64,000 nt of DNA from Bullera alba (lineage: Eukaryota > Basidiomycota > Tremellomycetes > Tremellales > Bulleraceae), in assembly GCA_001600095.1 (NCBI GenBank), contig BCIX01000003.1, forward strand, positions 1,054,001 through 1,118,000, read 5' to 3'. The position numbers were made by a program, and so were the translations under genes. The notes under the pieces are model-generated. The model was not told the DNA's origin, searched no databases, and worked only from the letters and a program-made list of their open reading frames with translations. Position 1 is the first letter of the stretch. Every line of letters begins with the position of its first letter. Positions 58,760 to 64,000 of this stretch are shown piece after piece.

Positions 58760-60832
58760 ATGAGCGGCCAGGACACCTTTCCAAGAGGCAAGACTGCTGT
58801 CCTCTGCCTCGCCAAGATCTCCGAGGCGAGTGTCATCTGTTTTATGTGAGTGTCATCCTGTGATCCTACGCGGCTACGCGCCGTTCGCTTTGCCACTTGC
58901 CTCAATGTCCATCCTCTTACCCCAGCAACCGTTAGGCAAGACTCTGAGGGACGCGCTGACGATGCTTAGTATGCCATTCATCAACCAGATGGTCGCGGGG
59001 TTCGGTAAAGACACCACCTCCTGTGCCAAGTTTGCCGGAGTGATCGAGTCAGCCTTGGTCCTCACCGAGGGTGAGTACGACTTTTGTACATCTCGTGACT
59101 TACCCCGCTAGCCTTCACCTCTCCTCTCTGGGGCGCTCTCGCCGACGCTCGCGGTCGTAAACCCCTTCTCATTGTCGGTCTCTCCGCCTTTGCCGTGGCG
59201 TGTATCGGGCTCGGACTCGCCAAAACCCTGTGGCAAGCTGTACTCTCGAGGTGCATTTGTGAGCGGATCCGTTCTTCCTAGCTGACAGCGGCGAAGCCGG
59301 TGTTCTTGGTGCCGTCTCTGTCCTCGTACGAACAGTCCAGTTTGAGATTGCCGATGCTAGTTCTATCGACAGGGGTGAGTTGACCTCTGATGAGTACTAC
59401 TGACAGGGTCAGTACTCCAATGGATGACCCCGTGTTGGGCGATCGGTGCTGCCTTGGGTGAGTCGGATCTTTATCAGTGGACTAGCCTGACCGAATCAGG
59501 ACCGATGATCGGGGGCGCACTTGCCGAACCGGCAAAGACTATGCCTGGCATCTTCAAAGGCTCGATCTTTGACACGTACCCGTACCTTCTCCCGTCCGTT
59601 GTGACCGCCATCCTGCCCGCCGCATCCGCCGTCGCCATCGCTATTTGGTTGCCAGAGGTAAGTCCTCTTCGCCGACGTGCACTGACATCAGACCCTCAAC
59701 CGACCTGCCCAAACCTCGTCCGAGGAGACCGCTCACCTGCTTACCGATGTCACAGAAGTCACCGAGGAGCCCGAAGAGGTCCAGGATCTCTCCATCATCC
59801 AGCTGCTGAGAACCCCGAGTCTCCTCTACCCCTTGTTCGCTTCTGGCAGTATGCAACTTCCTGCCATCTCTCTGTGTCAGCGCTGACCTTCGTTAGTGAT
59901 CGCCTTCATCTCCATGTCGTACAACGCCGCCTTCATGATGATGGCAAGTACGCCTCTCGAGTTTGGAGGCTTGAATATGGCGGTGAGTGACCAGGGTTGA
60001 GCTTCGCTGACTGTCAGCCGTGGCAACTCGGTCTTCTCCTTGCCGTCTCGTCTGGTCTCGGAGTCGTCGTCGGCACTTGGGTCATCCCAATCCTGTCCTC
60101 ACGATATGGGTGGTATGGTGCCCTTCGACTCACTTCCTTCTGTCACGTCGTCCTCTTCCCAGTCATTGCCATCGCCGGTGCCACCAGCAGATGGGAGGGA
60201 GGGGTGGGCCATGTGACGGGCTCGATCATACTGATCCTTCTGGTCGTCTACGAGGTCGCCGAGACCTCTTTCATGTGAGTGCATCTCGACGGACCGTAGC
60301 TTACTGGTCAGTGGCATCGACGTTGCCATTGCGGATCGAGCTCCCAAAGGCTGTCTTGCTCGAATCAACGGTCTCTCGAGCAGTACCGCTAGTCTAGGTA
60401 GGATGATCGCCCCAACATTGTCCGGGTGAGTAACCACATTCTCCGTTACAGTGTCTGGAACTGACCATTCATAGGCAACTCTGGTCTCGATCCATGACGA
60501 TGCCGGCTCCCATCGGATACCACTTTATCTGGATCGTACTCACGTTCATGGCAATCCTGTGGTGGATGACGACGCTCCGACTCGAATCCCCGACCGAGAT
60601 GGCTGCTCGACGCATAACCGACGAAGAGATCGGCCTCGTCTTGTCCTCGGATATCGGCGACTCTGCCTCCATCGACTCTGGCCGATATGGCAGCTTTAGC
60701 CGAACCGATTCCATTGGCAGCGAGTACAGCGCCCATGTCGATAACTTGGGCTGGGGAAGTGGGGTTACCTTGGCCGAACAATGGTCCGAGGACGAGAAAC
60801 TTGGAGACGGACGACTCATTTTGCAGAAATGA
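58760..60832 (+). CDS. Major facilitator superfamily transporter (ZIFL / yeast YCR023C-like)
   Basis: Modelled as join(58760..58845,58970..59070,59112..59250,59289..59374,59407..59457,59500..59657,59692..59848,59897..59982,60018..60274,60312..60425,60475..60832), 530 residues. The MFS loop motif GALADARGRKP follows the second helix, and twelve hydrophobic segments can be counted (for example LLIVGLSAFAVACIGLGLA, LPSVVTAILPAASAVAIAIW, LGLLLAVSSGLGVVVGTWVI, FIWIVLTFMAILWW). CWAIGAALGPMIGGALA is the family C-like motif of antiporters in helix 5. The C-terminus is acidic and Ser-rich. Relatives include vacuolar or plasma-membrane drug/zinc-chelator exporters; the substrate cannot be told from sequence. 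Intron 3 uses a weak GTGCAT donor chosen because it alone keeps phase. Confidence 0.88.
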
Positions 60833-61820
60833 TATGAGCGCAGTTCTTGTCGGTAGTTTGTTTCGATTCCTTGTTGTTTGTCTGTCACTTGGTTTTTCGC
60901 ATGAGATCTGTCGCATGTATCGCGTCGTATTTCAGCAAAGGGAGACCTGGTGAAGAGGTTGATCCCAAGCTGGAATTGATGTGTATTTCACCCGGATTAT
61001 GGATACGTCAGCGACTCGTTTAGCTCAGCATGACTCAGCGATAAGATTGGGATTGTGTCACAATGTCACGATGATACCATGGTTGCAGTCGATTACGTTG
61101 GTGTGACCGAAGTAGGATACAGTACTCTTTCTTGTATACTCAACCTAATTGGGAAGCGAGAGGGTACGAGCGATTGCGACTGCGAGGCAGTTCAGTCCTT
61201 GAATCCCTTAAGCTCGAGTCCTTCAACTCGTGAGTAGGTAGGCTCCGCTAGGTGTAGGTATGAATGTAGGTTGCTACTGCTGCGGATCCAGCTCTCTACC
61301 CACTACATACGTCAGCGTCGGTCCCCTTATGTCTGTGTGTTTGACTCATCCTGTGCCTCAAGCCTCCCGTTCCTGAGGCGTAGATACGAGATCGACAATT
61401 CGACAACGTGTCAAGGCGGACCCTGCAAGAGATCTATCTATGGTTTAAACCTTGCTGCATACTGTGTAATCGTACAATCCAATCGTCCAGCATGACTACG
61501 AGTACATGACTACACGACACCGCTATAGCGAGACACTTTCCACACTCTATACCAAGCCGTGTTCGACCTTGACCGAGTATCTCCCAAAACCAGAGCCCAA
61601 AAATAGGGAGGAGCTAGCTCGACATGAAACTCCCTGTATGATGTACGAAAAGTCGACCGAAATTATCGCATGAGGTGAATCGTTGGACGAGGTCGAGTGT
61701 CCAAGTGAAAGTGAAGAATCGAAGAAGGAATAGAAAGTGAAGTCGGAAACCATATTAGGCGGCCCCATTGTGGTACTTTGTTAGGGGTCCGCTCGTACTT
61801 TTATTGTCGCTGTGAAGAGT
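60833..61820. other. Convergent intergenic region
   Basis: Nearly 1 kb between the ends of the MFS and bZIP genes, unusually wide for convergent genes here. Only frames below 75 codons; no splice-linked exons found. It may hold a non-coding transcript or long 3' UTRs. Confidence 0.45.
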
Positions 61821-63253
61821 CTAGTGCTCCTGTCGCCAATCCTCAGACTGCTGTTGCTGGCCTTGCGAGTCGTGGGGGAAACCCATGCCATAGGCAGTAA
61901 AAGGCGGCGGGCCGTTCTGCTGAATACACATCAATACATGTTCCGATGAGTACGAGATTGACTCACCTCTGGAGGCCACGAAACCCCGTTGTGACCGTCT
62001 GGCCTGCCATAATGACCAGAGTGCTGTTGATGGCCGTCCGGCCCCGCGCTTGGATCGTAGCGGGGCACGGCATGCGGCGGAGGAGCGTTGTACATGCCCG
62101 ACTGGGGCTCGTATCGCACATTGGGAGGTGGCGCGTATCGAGCGTCCATCGATCGAGGGTCGGATGGCATGTACGGCGAGGCAGAGGGTGCCTAGTATGA
62201 TTATGAGCAATCATTACACAAAGAGATGTCTCTACTCACGGAGGAAGCAGAAGGGACGCGGCTTCGTGAGCGCTGGTGCATGTTGGCAAAGTGGTCGACG
62301 GGGTAGCCATTGCTGTTTTGGTTGGATGCATTGGCAGAGTTGGGCCCGCTCGAGCCATCGGCTGTGGAAGTTCCGCTCTCCTACGTATGGTCAGCTGATA
62401 CCTCACGGCAGCGCAAGGTGACTCACTCCTGAATTCACAGGACCAACTTCGTTGGACCCTCGGGGGCCGCCGCTTCTTCGTCCTGGCGAGCCTCCTGGGG
62501 CGTACATGAAGGCTTCAGGCTTGACCTCGTTCCAGTCGCCATTGCCGTCCTTGCCAACGGATGGTGGCGGAGGAGGGTATGAGACGCGATAGGCATATAG
62601 TTGCCGACGAAGATCGGCGTTTTCGTCGCGGAGATAGGCATTCTCTGCCTGAGCCTGGTTGTTGTCCTTGGTCTGTTGTGGGGAGAGCGGTGCGGAACCG
62701 GCGGGACCACCAGGTCGATTGCCAGTAATGTACGCTGCTTGACCAAGCTGTCTCCGAGCATCCTCGAGCTGAGCTGTGAGAAGCTGAACAGAGTCCTCAA
62801 GCTAGAAGCAAGTTAGCGACGCGTCTTTGCTTGTCGACTCACAGCTTTGAGATGAGCCTTGCGTTTCTCTCTGTGCCGTCTCTGGGCCTTTGCGTTTCGC
62901 GATCTGTTGTCACCCTCGTCTGTGTTGCCCATCATGGCAGCATCCATACTGCCGCCAGACCCGGTGCCATCGTTGCCCATGTGGAAGTGGTGGTTCATGA
63001 TGTCTAGCCGTGGGTCAATGTCGAGCGAGTGAAGGTTGTGATGGTTGTACTCTTGTCTAGGATAAGGACCGTTGTCGTAATGAATGTTGTCTACAGGCAC
63101 CTGGGGATTTGGAGAAGAAGACTCGTGACGATGATCCACTACTAGTCGGTCTGGCTCAGAGTCGCGGTTGTTGTTGGTGTTTGACGTTTTGGCGGCTTTC
63201 TTGGATCTCGCAGTCGTCGTCGCGGTACCAGCGCTGGCTTTCCTCTTCGCCAT
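61821..63253 (-). CDS. bZIP-like transcription factor
   Basis: Modelled as complement(join(61821..61919,61967..62191,62240..62380,62427..62801,62843..63253)), 416 residues; every intron lies between codons. The DNA-contact segment is RSRNAKAQRRHREKRKAHLK, followed by heptads LEDSVQLLTAQLEDARRQL and, after a Pro/Gln gap, LRDENADLRRQL. The Asn and Arg-rich pattern resembles a fungal bZIP, though N-A-K-A-Q-R-R differs from the standard N-x-x-A-A-x-x-(S/C)-R, so it is an atypical member. A basic NLS (MAKRKASA, RSKKAAK) opens the protein, and the C-terminal half is disordered, Pro/Tyr/Gln-rich (PPNVRYEPQSGMYNAPPPH). The first intron splits basic region from zipper. Confidence 0.82.
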
Positions 63254-64000
63254 TATGAGGAGAAAAAAGAAGGCGGTATCGTAATCTCTCGTTGTTATAT
63301 ATCTCGGTAACGTGTGGGTAACGTTGGCGAGGGGGAATGGGATCAGATCCGTACTCAGGGGAGACTTTGGAAGCCGGTTGAGATGCCGAACGATCGGGGA
63401 TGGGGGAGACGTAAGTGGTCGAGTGTGGATAGAGCACAATAAGCTGGGAAGGCGAGGATACCGAGACTGGTTTGAGGTGGTGCTGCAGATTGACGACTGT
63501 TGCATCTATGGATTTGGGTGATAGATCGAGGTTTTTCCTCGTAGCCACTCGACCTCGCGCGCGTCCTACCGCCCCCCTGTCCCCCCGCCCCGCCTCCCCT
63601 CCTCCCAGCCAAAACATGCCAATTCACCCTGAGCAAATGCCGGTAAAGTAAAAATAATTTTGGGTCCGTCTCACCGATCCCCCCTTCGATTGGCCACCGA
63701 GTGGCTCCCTAGATCACCGTGCGCATGGCAGCAGGTCCTAGCAGGTCCCTCAGAGCGGTACACCTTATTAGCGGATGCCTTGCCGGATCAATTCCAGACC
63801 AAACCCCTATATTAGCATCGGGCACATCGACTAGTGCGACGTCGTACTAAGCTCGATCGGCGCGAGCGGCACGCGGTCTTGAGCCAAGCATCCTTAAGCG
63901 CTCAAGAGACTCGGTAGTCCCGGCTCAATGTACCGCTTTGCTTAGCTGACACCTCGTCAACCGTTAATTGGCCTCGACAGCAGGCCTCGACCAGCTTCAA
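63254..64000. promoter_or_regulatory. Upstream region of the bZIP-like gene, with TATA-like box
   Basis: No gene was found to the window edge. On the minus strand a TATA-like ATATATAA lies at 63302-63295, about 45 bp before the ATG at 63253. Further up, 63549-63605 is strongly C-rich on the plus strand (CGCCCCCCTGTCCCCCCGCC) and could bind a zinc-finger factor. Both calls are tentative. Confidence 0.4.

Overview
This is nuclear DNA of a basidiomycete fungus, most probably a tremellomycete (Cryptococcus/Kwoniella-like) yeast. The evidence is the gene architecture. Genes are closely packed on both strands and rich in very short introns, mostly 33-55 nt, with GTGAGT/GTAAGT donors, a CTGAC/CTAAC-like branch site about 8-15 nt before the acceptor, and several exons of 3-30 nt. 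The gene content is fungal (PDR-type transporter, Sld3, Mrp51). There are no operons, CRISPR arrays, insertion sequences or bacterial-type signals. All exon models below were built by hand from splice signals; reading phase was checked across each junction.

Layout: 1-1191 has no visible gene. At 1192-2146 (+) lies an unrecognised disordered protein. 2393-8439 holds two ribosome-biogenesis RNA helicases, DBP4 (-) and a DEAH Dhr2/DHX33-like enzyme (+), divergent from one 234-bp promoter. 8666-11870 (-) encodes a kelch-BTB protein. A 53-residue basic protein (12581-12795, -) sits in the next gap. 13347-17578 (-) is a Doa4/USP8-type deubiquitinase, divergent from a VanZ-like membrane protein (17967-19017, +), whose end almost touches the end of an Sld3-like replication factor (19053-21290, -). 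RLI1/ABCE1 (21761-23986, -) and UDP-glucose 4-epimerase (24606-25963, +) follow.

25964-29796 is the longest gene-poor stretch, with only broken reading frames. Then come the mitoribosomal protein Mrp51 (29871-31172, +), a large coiled-coil protein (31382-33954, +), an F-box-like protein (34146-35829, -), an intron-containing tRNA-Lys(CUU) (36086-36177, -), a 15-exon ALDH7-type dehydrogenase (36387-38505, +) and a full-size PDR-type ABC transporter (38670-43509, -) with a 2.4-kb upstream region.

The right third contains an orphan gene with acidic EEDDW repeats (45903-46828, +), a secreted peptidase-M24-like protein (47202-48795, +), RPL31 with an ATG-only first exon (48934-49862, -), a Q/P-rich coiled-coil protein interrupted by an in-frame TAA (50396-53074, -), a bHLH-zipper factor (54400-55594, +), an NT-C2 protein (56053-58147, +), an MFS transporter (58760-60832, +) and a bZIP-like factor (61821-63253, -).

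The genes are mostly conserved housekeeping functions: ribosome synthesis and recycling, translation, ubiquitin recycling and replication start. They are mixed with lineage-specific disordered or coiled-coil proteins. I see no clustered accessory pathway and no convincing new multi-gene system. The best leads are the orphan EEDDW gene, the in-frame stop, the tiny exons and the decayed-looking 26-29.8 kb segment.
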